Shown piece after piece: positions 14,801 through 27,700 of a stretch of DNA of 64,000 nucleotides. Within the stretch, counting starts at the first letter, position 1, and every line of letters begins with the position of its first letter. The stretch lies in NCBI GenBank assembly GCA_026745465.1, contig JACYXH010000772.1:4919385-4983384 (forward strand), in the 5' to 3' direction. This DNA comes from Lota lota. Taxonomy: Eukaryota > Chordata > Actinopteri > Gadiformes > Lotidae. The translations under genes were made by a program, and so were the position numbers. Below the pieces are notes generated by a model, which was not told the DNA's origin, searched no databases, and was given only the letters and a program-made list of their open reading frames with translations.

Positions 14801-16390
14801 CACACTTTGCTCATTCCATTTGTTCATGAGCCAATGTCACCCACCACCCCTTTTTGTTCTCAATCTTTCATCCAAATACACTCTGATATCAACACTTCCC
14901 ACCCAACACCTGGTTCATATGTTTTCTAGTTTCACACCAGACTGGTACCCTGCATTGATTGGCCCGGACGATGAACACATTAAAGAAAAAAATGTATGTA
15001 TCTGCGTGCGATCGTTTCAAAGTTCATATGATTTATTTAAATACACTCTCATTCAAACAACACTTCCATGAATGTGGATACATGCATTAACATCCTCTCA
15101 TTCATACAACCCCAAAAAAGATATGGACCAGACAGTAATAGCTAGATATGTCCATCCCCAAGTGTCCGAACACTTGGGAGAGAACAGCGGAGCTGATAAC
15201 GTTGACATACACTAATAAACACTTGGCTGGAACGCCGGAGTTGATAATGTTGACATACACTAATACACACACAGGGCTTAGACATGTGGCTCAAATGAAT
15301 TGGCCTGCCTACACATGTAGGAGCCATTAAACATAATCATTGTGGTTCTACAGTCCCCGTCCTCTTCATCGTGTGGTGTATTCAATGATCCAAACCATGT
15401 TTTTGCCTTCAAAATATTAAACTTTACAATTACAGCCTGAGTTCAGACCCCTTTGGATTTAGTTGTTCAATGTCCCAGAACGACTAGAGTTGTGTTTAAA
15501 AAAGAATCCTTGCACTTTATTGTTTTGCTATTGTTTCTTTGGTTCCACGAGGCCACCATGGATGTGATCCAGGACAACCATCTCAGGAGTTCCCCTGGGC
15601 CGGGTCCAGAACTCAGACAGGCCCTGGGGGAGGCGTTGGGGGCTAGGGGGGGGGGGGGGGGGGGGGGGGGGAGGAGCCACAACGCTGAGGTTCAGTGGAG
15701 GAGGGCTTCCAAATGCAATACCTCATCACAATGAAAACAATTGTGATTTATTCTCTCTCTCTCTCTTAATCAGTTCCCATGAAGACATTTTGTTTGCCTT
15801 GATCTATGCAGGAGATGTTGTGTTCACATTGTTTCAATGTGTGCGCCGTGAAAGACCTGACCCTGGGCAAAGCTTTACGCCAAGGACAGAATTTTGGTTG
15901 ACTGTCTGGGTCACCGATGATGAAATGGGCTTTGGGTGAATGTTTTCCCTTATGAACCGGCTCCTTGAGGAACAATGGCAGTGATTGAGGGTTGTGATTT
16001 TTTTGTTTGTTGTAATGATTAAAGTGTCTCGATTTGAGAAAGTGGTGCAGGTGTTGTAGGTGATGTAATTTGTCATTTGTCCTCCATGTGCTGTGTGTTC
16101 CAGGTGTGTACGTGCCAGCTGGTGCAGGAGCAGGACCAGGTGGTGCAGGACCAGGTGGTGCTGGACCAGGAGCGGCCCTCTTTCCAGGTAACCACTTCCT
16201 TTTCCATCTGAAAATGTCTCAGCAGACAAAGATGTTGCCAAATTAAATACAATTGGCTTGTGATTTTAAGTATTTTTATGGTTAAACTGAAGTAAATTAC
16301 AGAGAGTACATTTAACACTATAGTAGGGTATTAATCACAGGATATTAGACACTCACAGCACAGTTACACACATGTTGTGTGTGTGTGTGT

Positions 16391-16453
<63 letters not shown>

Positions 16454-19400
16454 TATCTATCTGTTAATCTAGATGACATCATGTAGCTCAGAAAATTGTA
16501 ATTAAAAGGGTCTGGCCGTGTATCACTCAATGACATAAGACAACATACACATCCCCTGAGTCTTGTTTCGTGTCAATCACTGGCCAATTATAGCAGTTGT
16601 CTGCCTGAATAAACGTATTGTCGCCTCCCACATGGCTTCAAGGTTCTAGTGGTGAACATTAAACTACCTACAACTGTCTGGTCATTTCATTTTCTGGGGT
16701 GCAAAGGTAAAGGACCTTTGTAAGAGTGTGTCTCTTTCCTTTCTGAACAATACCAAACATGGGACCCCATTTTAACCTTACTCGGCATCTTGCTTGCTTA
16801 GTCTACTAATATCCACAAAGCTTCAGTAATGGGCCCTCACAGTGATAACTGCTTATTCTAAGCTGTCTTCTGGATATGTATTCCATGTGCAGGGATTTTC
16901 CAAATTTTCTCTAACCTGACAACATTGGACAAGACCACACTGACTACCAATCAAACTCAGTTTGATCACTACCAATCAAACTGGCCTAACACCTATTACT
17001 CATGACATTTCACAACTTCACACGTTACATTACACAGGTGTTACCCATTTAGCTAACCATTAGACATTCAACATTTTTTTATGAGAGAAAAGACCTTCCT
17101 GACACTAACACTCAACAATTTACCCATGTGACAGGTTTTGGCGGCAGTTAATTTCACACCTTCCATGAAATGGCCTACCCTGAGCTGGTAAAAATAAAAT
17201 GCGTATGATCTGTAACCCTTGATGTCACTGTTATCTTTACAAGGTGCTGGGAGAGTACCTGCGGGCTACAAACCGGCTAAAGCAGCGGGTGAGTAAAATA
17301 AATTCTGGAAAGAGTTTGATGGATTATATGAAGTCTGGCTAGTTCATGAACAAGCAGATCTTCCAGTCTGTTCACTAGTAGCCTGCAGTTTGAATTACTT
17401 GTCAGGTCTTTTTGTTTTTTTAGCTTACAAACTAAAAAACTAACTAAAAGACGAATAAAATATGACAGCAACATGGCTAAACCAACATTCCCTCAGTGTT
17501 TGTATTTACAACCCTCTTATTCGAACAGTAATTAATTGTTTTGACTTAATGGGTGGTCTATGTTTAATTATCTTGGTCATTGTGGCTTCCAGAGTTCTTT
17601 CCAGTGGTCCCAGATACCATTGTTTACTCTAATGGACATCAAGTGGCTTTAAAGCCAGACCTCACGAGTTACACCCACAGAGAGCGGATACCGGGGCTAT
17701 GTGCTCTGTGTGGGTGTAAGAGGCTACCCTTATCTCTGCTTTGCCTTATCACACATTCAAGGCGGAATCCCAACACACATACTCAACTGAGACACTGGCA
17801 GCGCTCCCAGTATGTTCTCCTTGTTCCTCACGCCTCAATGACGGAATCTCACCTTCATTGGATTCTCTTTGCTTTGCGGCCTGGTCTCTATTATACTTAG
17901 AGGATATCCATATGGCTAGAAGTACAACACTGATTCAACATTTCTATGGAAATATCAACAATATATGGGATGATGATAATAACAACAACAGTTGATTAGC
18001 GATGAGGTGGATGCTGATAGTAACAGTGATGATGATATTCACAACTTCCACTCTGTTTGACCCACAGCGGGAGGTTATGGAGGGGGTCGAGGTATAGGTC
18101 CTGGTGGGTTTCTTCCAGGTGGTCTTGGAACAGGTGGCTTGGGCACTGGAGGACTGGGCGCAGGTAGGCTACAACTCTATTCACTGTTCAGACATATTTT
18201 CCCTTTTAGCTTAACACTTTTAGTCTTTAGGTTTGTAGTTCCACTCAAACCAATGCCAAAAATATCCTTGTTGTTATTATTAGCATCACATGTAGCATGT
18301 GCTAGATGGATTTATCACCCAAGTGAGTTTCTTAATTTTTGTCTCAACAGGAGCCGGTGGAAAGGCTCCCAAACCAGGTTAGATCAATACTTTCCATTGT
18401 ATTATATTTGCATTCATGCTTAAAATTTTGTTAGACAATATCGTGTGTTGTCTGTTTTATGCTGCTGTAATAAAATGAACAAATATGCTGGTAGTTTAAA
18501 AAAAGCATGTGTGTTTAGCATGTTGAGTCCTTCCCTGTAGAGGGATGCCACCCCTGTACAACATTGTGACGTGTGTAATGTACAAGACACTCACACGATG
18601 GGTGCCAACATTGTATCACTTCCTCCTTGCTGTTGCCGTTGACGCCCAGCCTTTTCTAGCCTGTTCTACTTCACCTCTTTATCATAGGAAGTGTTGATTT
18701 TCAGAGGGTGCGCTTCCATCAACGCCTGACAAAACAGCGGTACAAGCACACTGATTAATGTTATTTTAAAGTCATGCCCTTACAATATCTGGAAACCTCC
18801 TTGTTGAAGTGTGCCATTGCCTACTTTGCTCAGACATGGTACTGTAAATATTTTCCTTAGTGTAAACTGTGTTAGTGCCCCAGAAAGGTTTTTGCCGTAA
18901 TTTAATTTCCATAAGCTGGGCTGATTTCAATCTGGGCCTACCCTGTACATGCTGGGGAAGATAAGGTGCAAGCAATCTAAGAACCTATAGTCCTGATAAG
19001 ACCCGGGGTGGAGCACAGGAGGTCCTTCTGGAGGACGTCCTTCTTTCACAAAGTCATTGAGTTCCAAGTGACCTGTATGGTAAAAATGACCTAATATCAG
19101 ATGTTAGCAGGAAGTTGACTTTGGCTGGAGTCAACATGAGCATTTTCTAGGAAGTAATGCCCTGGCTTTTGTACGTATCTTCCATTGCCAGGCCTCACTT
19201 GCAAAAATGAGATTAGAAAGTGAAAAGCAAGTCTGTTAGAGGCAACTGCCTCCCTAAGCGAGTTGGAGCTATGTGGGTAGCACTGTATAAAAAAGAGGCC
19301 TACAGTAAGATCCCCTAAACACAAAAGAAAGTGAAAGATCTAATGACTGGCTGGATGAGCCTCTGAGGGTCAGCCATAGTCCTCAGCCCAGAGACCAGTA

Positions 19401-21171
19401 GTCACAGAGGAGCCATAACCTGTTCCCAGCTGCTGTTCAATTTATTTATCCAGTTATCTGGAATTACCATAAAAAAGTGACACGTTTTGAATCCATCAAT
19501 TGCGTAGTCTTTAAATCATTCCAGATTTGAATTTGCAGAGATTGGAAAATTTATATTTTCTGTCAGTATGAAGATTCAATTAGATACCTTCCTTTACTGT
19601 ATGGCACCAGGAGCGGATTCATTATTTTGAGCATTCCTACCTTAGTTTGTGATTGTATAGCTAACAAACATCACTGAATGAACGTTAACCCTGGATGTAA
19701 ACCATTGGCAGCCCTTTTTTACGCAGAGATATACTTTTAGCATTAGAATTTGTACAAGCAAATCTGCCTTGAGCAAGCACGCACACTAACCATTAAATCG
19801 TTCCGAAGAAGATGAGGAAAATGCGGTTGCATTCCACAGATGTACACCTTGGCTAAAGAGTAGCATCTCTTAACTGCAGATGTTGAAAAGTCCTGTAACC
19901 AATGTAAATTTCAGCACAGCTAATGCCAGGTCTAGCAAATGCTGCTGTAATTGTGAATTCTGTCGGAATCCGGATTGGTAAAATACTGTGAATTTGAAAG
20001 GCAATTTTTGACTTGTTAACAGCTGTTAGATCTTGGCCTCCTTCTTTTGTGCATTATTACAAGTAGAGGCAAATTGAATTTTCAGACACCTTTTTATTGC
20101 CAAACCATGCCTTTTAAGAATATCCTCTTGCCATCAAGTATTAGCACAAAGACCATATAACCTGAAACTTTATTTGATGTTGCTGAATCAGTGCAAATTT
20201 CTGTTTTTGGTGAAGGAGGACTATTTATCATCATCATGTATTTAGACTCAATTTAGTAGGTAAGGCGCCTTAAGAAAAGATCAAACTAATATAAGAAAGT
20301 ATTGTATTGTGCCGTACCTGGGTCTAATAGTGTCTATGCATTACTAATCCCTATAAACAAGCAAAATACAAATAAGGGGAGTGAAAGAGGAAACCTGAAA
20401 TATGCGTCAGGAAGAGATCTTTCATTGAACAGCGAAGGCCAATGCGCTCCTAGATTTCCAATGAAAGTGGTTGTCTATGAGCGCTAGACACAACATACTT
20501 GTTAAGAGGAGGAAAACTTTCCTGCTTTTCATGATTTCATTGGCAATAGTAGGAAATAAGCTACAATAAGCTACAGACATGTCTAATTACTTATTTTCTC
20601 ATTTTAAGAGGTAGGCAGTCACACACACTTTCTGCACATTTAACAACTGGACACTGCTCAGTTTAATTGTGCCTTAATGATGCCTTTTATTATGCATTTG
20701 AATAGTTGCTATAATGCCAAGGATTTGTCAAACTTTTTAAACACCTTAATTTCAGCAGCTGGGAATGTTGACAATCTACCCTGACCCAGTAAATACTTGT
20801 TACATCACCCATGCTTGGAGATTCTGTGACCATATCCTTTTAATTATAAAACATCACATATTGCATGTGAGTCTGCTTGCATGTGCGCAGGGTCCTTTTA
20901 GAAAGCACAGCTCACCGAGACGCCTCAGGATTCCACTTGGTCCCTCTGGTTTTTATCAGGGCCTGACTTTGAAGCAGCTGTGCATGTTCTCGTCGGGTGG
21001 GCTCTTCGTCCTCAACAGGAAGAGGAAGAGGCGTAAAGCCAATGGAAACAAGGTATACAGAAAGAAAAAGTTAAGTGGGATATTAAAGAGGAAGGAGACA
21101 ATAAGTAGATAAAAGGGAGACAATCCATCCTCAACTATAACCATCACAGACGATACAGAGTGTGTGGCACG

Positions 21172-21213
<42 letters not shown>

Positions 21214-21574
21214 CTGCAGACACACAGTGGGGTATTGGGTAACTGAGGGGGTAGAAGCACAGCATGCTAAGATGAGTGACATGAGGACTTTAGGGGGGAG
21301 AGAGGGGCAGATGCAGGTGTGCAGCGAGTACTTTAGAGTCTTCTAGTGCACACATGCTGTGCATTATCGATGCTCAGACCTGTCATCAGAGCTGTCATAA
21401 CCTAGAATGCCTGTGCATGTGTGTGATGGTGCACATACATGTGTGTATGAAAATATTTAATGTCCATTGTGCATTTGTTACTTGGAGCCTATGTAATTGA
21501 TATTACAAGCAAGCAGATTTACAGTCAGTTGTTTGGGGACATGTCCAATAAACCAACGTGTGCACTCACACGGG

Positions 21575-21638
<64 letters not shown>

Positions 21639-24600
21639 CACACACACAGATCTCAAGCTTTAGTCTTTGATTATATACATTTCAGCAAATCTATTTGACT
21701 TAACTTTGACATTCTCTTTTCCTTTTTTTACTTCACAAAACTTCCCTGAGTAAAATTCTCGGACACAAACACCAGCAGTGCAATAAACGAACACGCGCCA
21801 TTTAGCATCGTCAATGACTCGGTTCATGATGCTAATTTAGGTCAAGAAAAGCGACACGGGTCAACAGTCATTGACTCATCAACTGATCCAAGGAAACCCC
21901 AGGGTTTTGTTTTCCTACTTTGTTGTCTTTAACTTAAGTTAAACCATATTTCAAACACAACACAACATACCAAACACAACATACCACACATACAGCAGCC
22001 TGTTCACAGTCATTTGTGTTCTGCCTCTGTAAATCGTTTTTAATTTTTCTGTTTTTATGGTGACCAGCTTTCCCGCCAATGTCGGTTGTTCTTTCCGATG
22101 TTTTTCCCAATGTCTCTGCGGGGGGGAGTACCACTCTGCGGTCTGCCAGGGGGGTTGGAGCGTGGTGCATTCACTCGTCCATCTGGCAGCACACCCGGTG
22201 TTGTTTACCTAGCAGCGCAGAAATGATGCTGCTCTGATTTCCCCAAGCGTTCATTAAGAGAAATCATGGAATCACAGGAGGCTGGAAACCAGTCCCTAGT
22301 CGTTGAATCAAGCTGAATCCAAAACGCCTGCTTGTTCAAAAGAGGCTCCTTTCGTCATCTATATTTACAGTGGATAATTACATTTGTAGTCTATCATCTC
22401 AAAGAACTGTTATATTACGGTACCGTTGTGCAGCTGTTCAGAAATGTACGGCCAATCACACACTGGGAGGTTGAAGATGTTAAACTCAGCTCTGGCAGTG
22501 GTAATGCCATGAAGGAAATCTGTGGTTATTTGGGGTTGAAAGGTCATCAGACCTGTGGGATTACTTTTTAGATACACTAGAGCTATTCATTGTCAACCCA
22601 CTGTTAATCATTTCATTCAAAGTAGGAATGCCCTCGTATACTGTATATTTAATTAACCATCAAAACACCAAGCCTCACCTTTTTCTTACCTCTAGGGTGG
22701 CATCCATGTGTTTGTTACGTTGAGAGGCTTCAAATAGCTATGTCATCTGATTTGGTGCACCACAATCATTAAGGAACTCAGAAAATGCTTTTAAGGCTTA
22801 CGCAGTGAACCTTTGCTGCATGTTGATGGGCCAATTCGGAAGTGAGCCGACCTGTCTATTGCAACCCTGACTTGTCAAGAAAGAATGCAATGGATATGCA
22901 GGGTAGAGGCATGTGTGGACCATCTGCTAGAGGTAACATGGTTGGCCAACTCTACATACCGTGACCACTGGCTTCTTCCACCGACTGCTGTTAGGCTCTG
23001 CTGAGTTTTCTCATTCTGTTCACATAAAAAGTAGTTGACAGAACAAGGTGGTGATATCCATGGATTTGTGTTATTAGAGATTGTCAGTGAAGTTTCAGGG
23101 ATCCCTTATCTTACATTTCTATTGTTTGTGAATGGTTGTGTTTTGTGTGTGTCCTCGTCTCTGTTTTGCACGCTATGTGCGTGCCAAACTAAGGATGCAC
23201 TGTGGACATACTTAGGAGCTATTAGTTGGCTTCTTTGAAAGTGGCAAAGAAATTGTAAAGGATAGCACAGCGTCTCTGGTCTAGCATAAAAGACAGAACG
23301 AGAGCTGTGTGGTCCTGTTTGTCCTGTTGGCTCCTGCCTGATTACATATCTGTTGGCTGTGTGCAATGACATCATTGTTTATGTCACGACACAACAATTT
23401 GTAGATTTGACCAGGACTCAATGAAACCACGCAGTAAGGTCACCTTGCCCAGATGTACTGTATGTGAATCAAGGCATGTTGGAGTGGATTTAGTGGGCTG
23501 CAGAGTTAAAGGATTGGGGAGGTCATACAGGCAGAAACAGACCGACGTCACCGGATTGGGCAGCCTGAAATAGCTTGCACCATCCAACATAAGTGTAATG
23601 TATTACACGTAATGCTTGTTCAAATGGTTACTGTTAAGTTGGTGCTGTTTCTGAGAACTGTCCGCCCCCCTCAGGGAATTGACGCGGGTGCAACCATGTG
23701 TTGACCAATTATGTGGGGTTTCACAACTCACTTCCTATGTTGTAAGATGGATGGCCGTGGTGACCTGGTCCTGAAAGAGAAGACATACAAAAACAGTGTG
23801 AGGAAAACAGAATATAATGCTTTATGTCCAAAGCAGGGCTGACAGGTTTGAACCTGGAGTCCTCTGGTACAATAAATGGGGTGAAAGCTTTGGGACATAT
23901 CATTGTGTAATGTCGACGACGCCATGGAAAAAGAAAAAAGGGAAATAGAAAAAGTGAAAACAATTCTTGGCTGTCTGATACCGTCCAGGAGAAGAGAGAG
24001 AAGGAGAGTTTGTATGCATCGCTCTGAGTTTGTGAATTCTTAATTACTCCAACATGCGCCTAGATCTGCTTTTCATAGCCTCGTGCCCGTGACTGACAGC
24101 ACGCAGGACCTGGAAGTGACATGAAGCTGGGGAGGTCATGGGTGGGGTGGCGCGGAGGAGGGGAGGCAAAGTGGGGGGGAAATTATGTACGTCCAACTGT
24201 CTCACGCGATCTTGAATCAGTGCGGCATCTCATTTTGCTTTTATCCAACTTGTCTTGTGTAACCTTACACGAATGGCATTCATCCAGCGATTTGAGGTTC
24301 GGTGCTCGGTGCGATGATTTGATACTGATAGAAATCTGGTGTCATGTCAGTGAAGGACATAATGACAACGGGCTTGGTCGTTAAAGTGAATTGTGTGAAC
24401 TGTGGGACCACCGTGGCCAAGTAATCTTTTAAACTCCCAATCGATCACAGATATAAAGCCGTATTTCTACGGTTTTCAACCAAGGTATTTGTGTTTATTT
24501 TGGGGAAAGAAACACAAAAAAATGAATCTGTACTGAAACATTGGCAAGGCATCCTACTGCAACACTTGTGTCTGAACTCTCACCCTCTCATACTCTGATG

Positions 24601-24695
24601 TGTGGACCTCTTTGGTCATCTGTGATTTCAGAGAACCTCACCCTCTGAGCTGATCCACCCTCTGAACTACCGCACGCATGCACGCACGAATGCAT

Positions 24696-24763
<68 letters not shown>

Positions 24764-27700
24764 CATTGCGTTGCTTTATATAATTATCTCAACTTAATCG
24801 ACTTCAGTGGTCAGATGCTGTTAACAAGAGGGTTAGGAAGATGAGACCATCCATTCTAAAATGAACTCACAGATGTTTTGGATTAAAACAAATGGCCACC
24901 ATATATCTATTTATTTAAGGCAAAAATACTTTGAGGTCTGCTTTCTACCTGCTTGCCGTTGGTTATGGTGGATCCCTGGTATTGAATTCCTTTGTATCTT
25001 AAATTTAACTCCACACCAATACCAGTTGCTTCACAAGTAATACAAAAGATGGCAGGAGGGAGGAAGAGACATAGAGAGACGGGAAGTGGAAAAGGAGATC
25101 ATGGTTTAATTATTCTGTTTGGTGGCTCCTCACACCTCCTGTATTAAACAGCCTCACTATCGTCTGAGAATAAGACCGAAAGAAACGAAGAGAGAGAAAG
25201 AGAGAAGTGAAGGTATGGGAGAACGATATAAAGAACGAAGGAATGCAACATTGAAAACTCTGCTTTGATTAATGTTCTTATATTCCTCTGGTTTAGAAAC
25301 AGAGGATTACCTTACTTAACCCTGAGGAGAGCAAGCAAGATGTTTCAAAGATGAGATTGAAACCAGATCCTTTTCGTTCACACTGGCCCACGTCCACCAC
25401 TTGTGTTGGACATGAGTTTGAGAACATGTCCAGTGAAACAACCCTAGCCATATTGTCTGGCCGATCTTAGCCCAAAGTCATGCTTCAGTAGTAGCACCCA
25501 CGCTGCTGGGTAGCGGGCACCGTAGGCCGTATGCTGCTCCAATCAGTCCTTCATCTCTACGCCACGGCTGTTAGCAAAGACTGCTCCTTTGTGCATGCAA
25601 AACCTTTAGCTGACATCATTTTCACCACAATTAAAACGCCATGGTTGTGTTCATTCCTCCATTATTTCCACGCCCGCACACTACTTAAACTCACTCGTCA
25701 ACCTTCAGGTGCACTTGTCACTGCACGGACGTGAAATCAAGCGGTTACTTGTGAATGGGAAAATATTTTTATTAAATCATTTTGTTTCTTTTTTGGGACT
25801 TGAGCTGTAGGGAAAGTATGATGCAAGCGAGCAAAGTGCTGTTTTTCTTCCCAATTACCCTGGTGTCCAAGTTCCTTCTGCGGTGCGAGTTCAGGTTTCC
25901 GTCCCTTGTATCTCATTAACAACACGTTATGCATAGTTCCGCCTTACAAGGACCCAAGCTGCTGGTTTACCCCCCTCCAGGACTTCCTTTGGTGGCTCTT
26001 TGTGGCATGGGTCATCAGGTTAAAGCCTAGGTCTGGAAAATATCTGCATGGTGTCAGAAATTAACAGTTCCAGTTTGCTTAGTACTAGGAGTAGTGACAA
26101 GAATAATTCCTCAACTGTTGTGACGGTCAGGGCACAGGGTTTCCTTGTTGTAAGCCTTTTATTACAACAAACTAAAAGAGGGAGGACTTCCAAAGACCTA
26201 TGTGTGAGCTCTGTTTGTGTGAGGTGACGTACTAAAATAACAGCAGGGAAACAAAGGCCAGCTTGTTGGGGCAGCTTGGTGTAAACAGATCAGAAACAGA
26301 CCATCCATATCCCTATTGTAAAATCAATCTAACGATTTCAAGCAAAGTGAAACGGCCAAAAGATATTCGGGCCACATTTTCCTTTTGCTTGGAGCCTTAA
26401 AGAAGCATTGCTTACAATATGTTAATTAAATTGGCTTCTTTTTCCATGAACAATGAGGTGATTCCCTTGTTTTGAATGTTTTGCTTGTACTGTCCTCCAC
26501 ACACACACACAAACAAACACGCCATCGTGCACGCACACAGGGAGCAACTGTTGTGTCTCCTTGTCTCAGTCCAGTCGTTTTAACCTACTATGTCAGTTGG
26601 TGCCCAACCCCGAATATGTTTTCAGTGTGGTCTGTTATGTACCCCCACTCTTGTCACCATTACAATCAGTCACCTGTCATGCCGAATGTCGAGTGAACGT
26701 TGAGCTGCGTTTTCAGGGCCTTGGACTATATATTTAGTATAAGATGCACATGTGACCACAGGCTACAAGGCCTAAACCTATTTTCAGTGCTGCGTGTGTT
26801 CACATTCACTTCACGCTCTCTTTCTGTCTTTAGCTTTCTCGCTCCATCTCTCTCTCTCTCAGATGGAGATGCAGACACATGTTGGTCTGGCTCATATTTA
26901 TCTTCCAAGCAACAGCTGCCAAATTCCCTCATTAAGACATTACTTAATTATACAACAGTCTCTTTGTAAGATAATACTTGCTTCCCCCCCCCACCCTATG
27001 CTTGTTCTATAACTTTTGATACATCTACTTCTGCGGTTCTTACAGCACTTGACAATTTAGGGGGATTCCTTATGTCTTAAGCCAGAGAAGCAGAAATCCA
27101 ACAGAACCTTGGATCCATTTGCTTTATAAGTCTTGTCTTACCTCGAAGTGAGTCTGGGGATGTTTAAGCACTCACGGAGAGTCAAGCAGGAGATGTTGAT
27201 GGAGATGGATTATTGTTAGGTCATCTAGTTTAGATTGAGCTCATGTTGCACTGTGCAGTGCATTGTGGGTGTGCCAAGCTCCAGGCAAGGTCAGCGGTTC
27301 ATTTGTTTTGACTGGGTTATGAAAGTCTGCACTTCCATATGTCTGTTTGTCTGTACCTACCCCCCGCACCCCACCCCCTCTCTCTCTCTCGCTCTCGCTC
27401 TCTCTCTATCACACGTTCATCTACCTCATCTGCTTTAAGTGCTGGACCAACTCCCGGTTTCCCTTTTTTTCCCCGACAGGTCTTTCTATGAAATGGTGTG
27501 GGTTTCTCCATCCTTCATTTAATGGTTATTTCTGTTCTCTACTTATAAAAAAGCCCCCATTTCCTACCTATTCAATCTTAGGAGTAAGTTTAACTGTAAT
27601 CTTAATTACCAAGATATTATTATGAAAAGGGCAAGCTTAAAAATGCCGTGTTTCATTTTTGCAGCAATACCTAAATAGCAATTTAGCAATGGATGGCTGA

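Larger units (their letters stand above)
7510..16103 (+). other. eln: eln intron 1 (8.6 kb)
   Basis: The large first intron has no supported coding exon. It holds a (GT)n at 8581-8649, an (AG)n at 8797-8851, a two-copy 48-bp tandem repeat at 15188-15283 and a G26 run at 15646-15671. Large first introns often carry enhancers, but no conserved element can be identified without comparison to other fish. Confidence 0.8.

Noticed and set aside
20765..21112. Frame ending [12 protein letters not shown], suggestive of an elastin C-terminal tail
   Set aside because: No paired cysteines, wrong position in intron 5, and the real C-terminal exon is at 51386.
25978..26013. Possible exon [11 protein letters not shown] after ccctccag
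   Set aside because: Internal cysteine, little glycine repeat, and poor donor; unlike any elastin exon.
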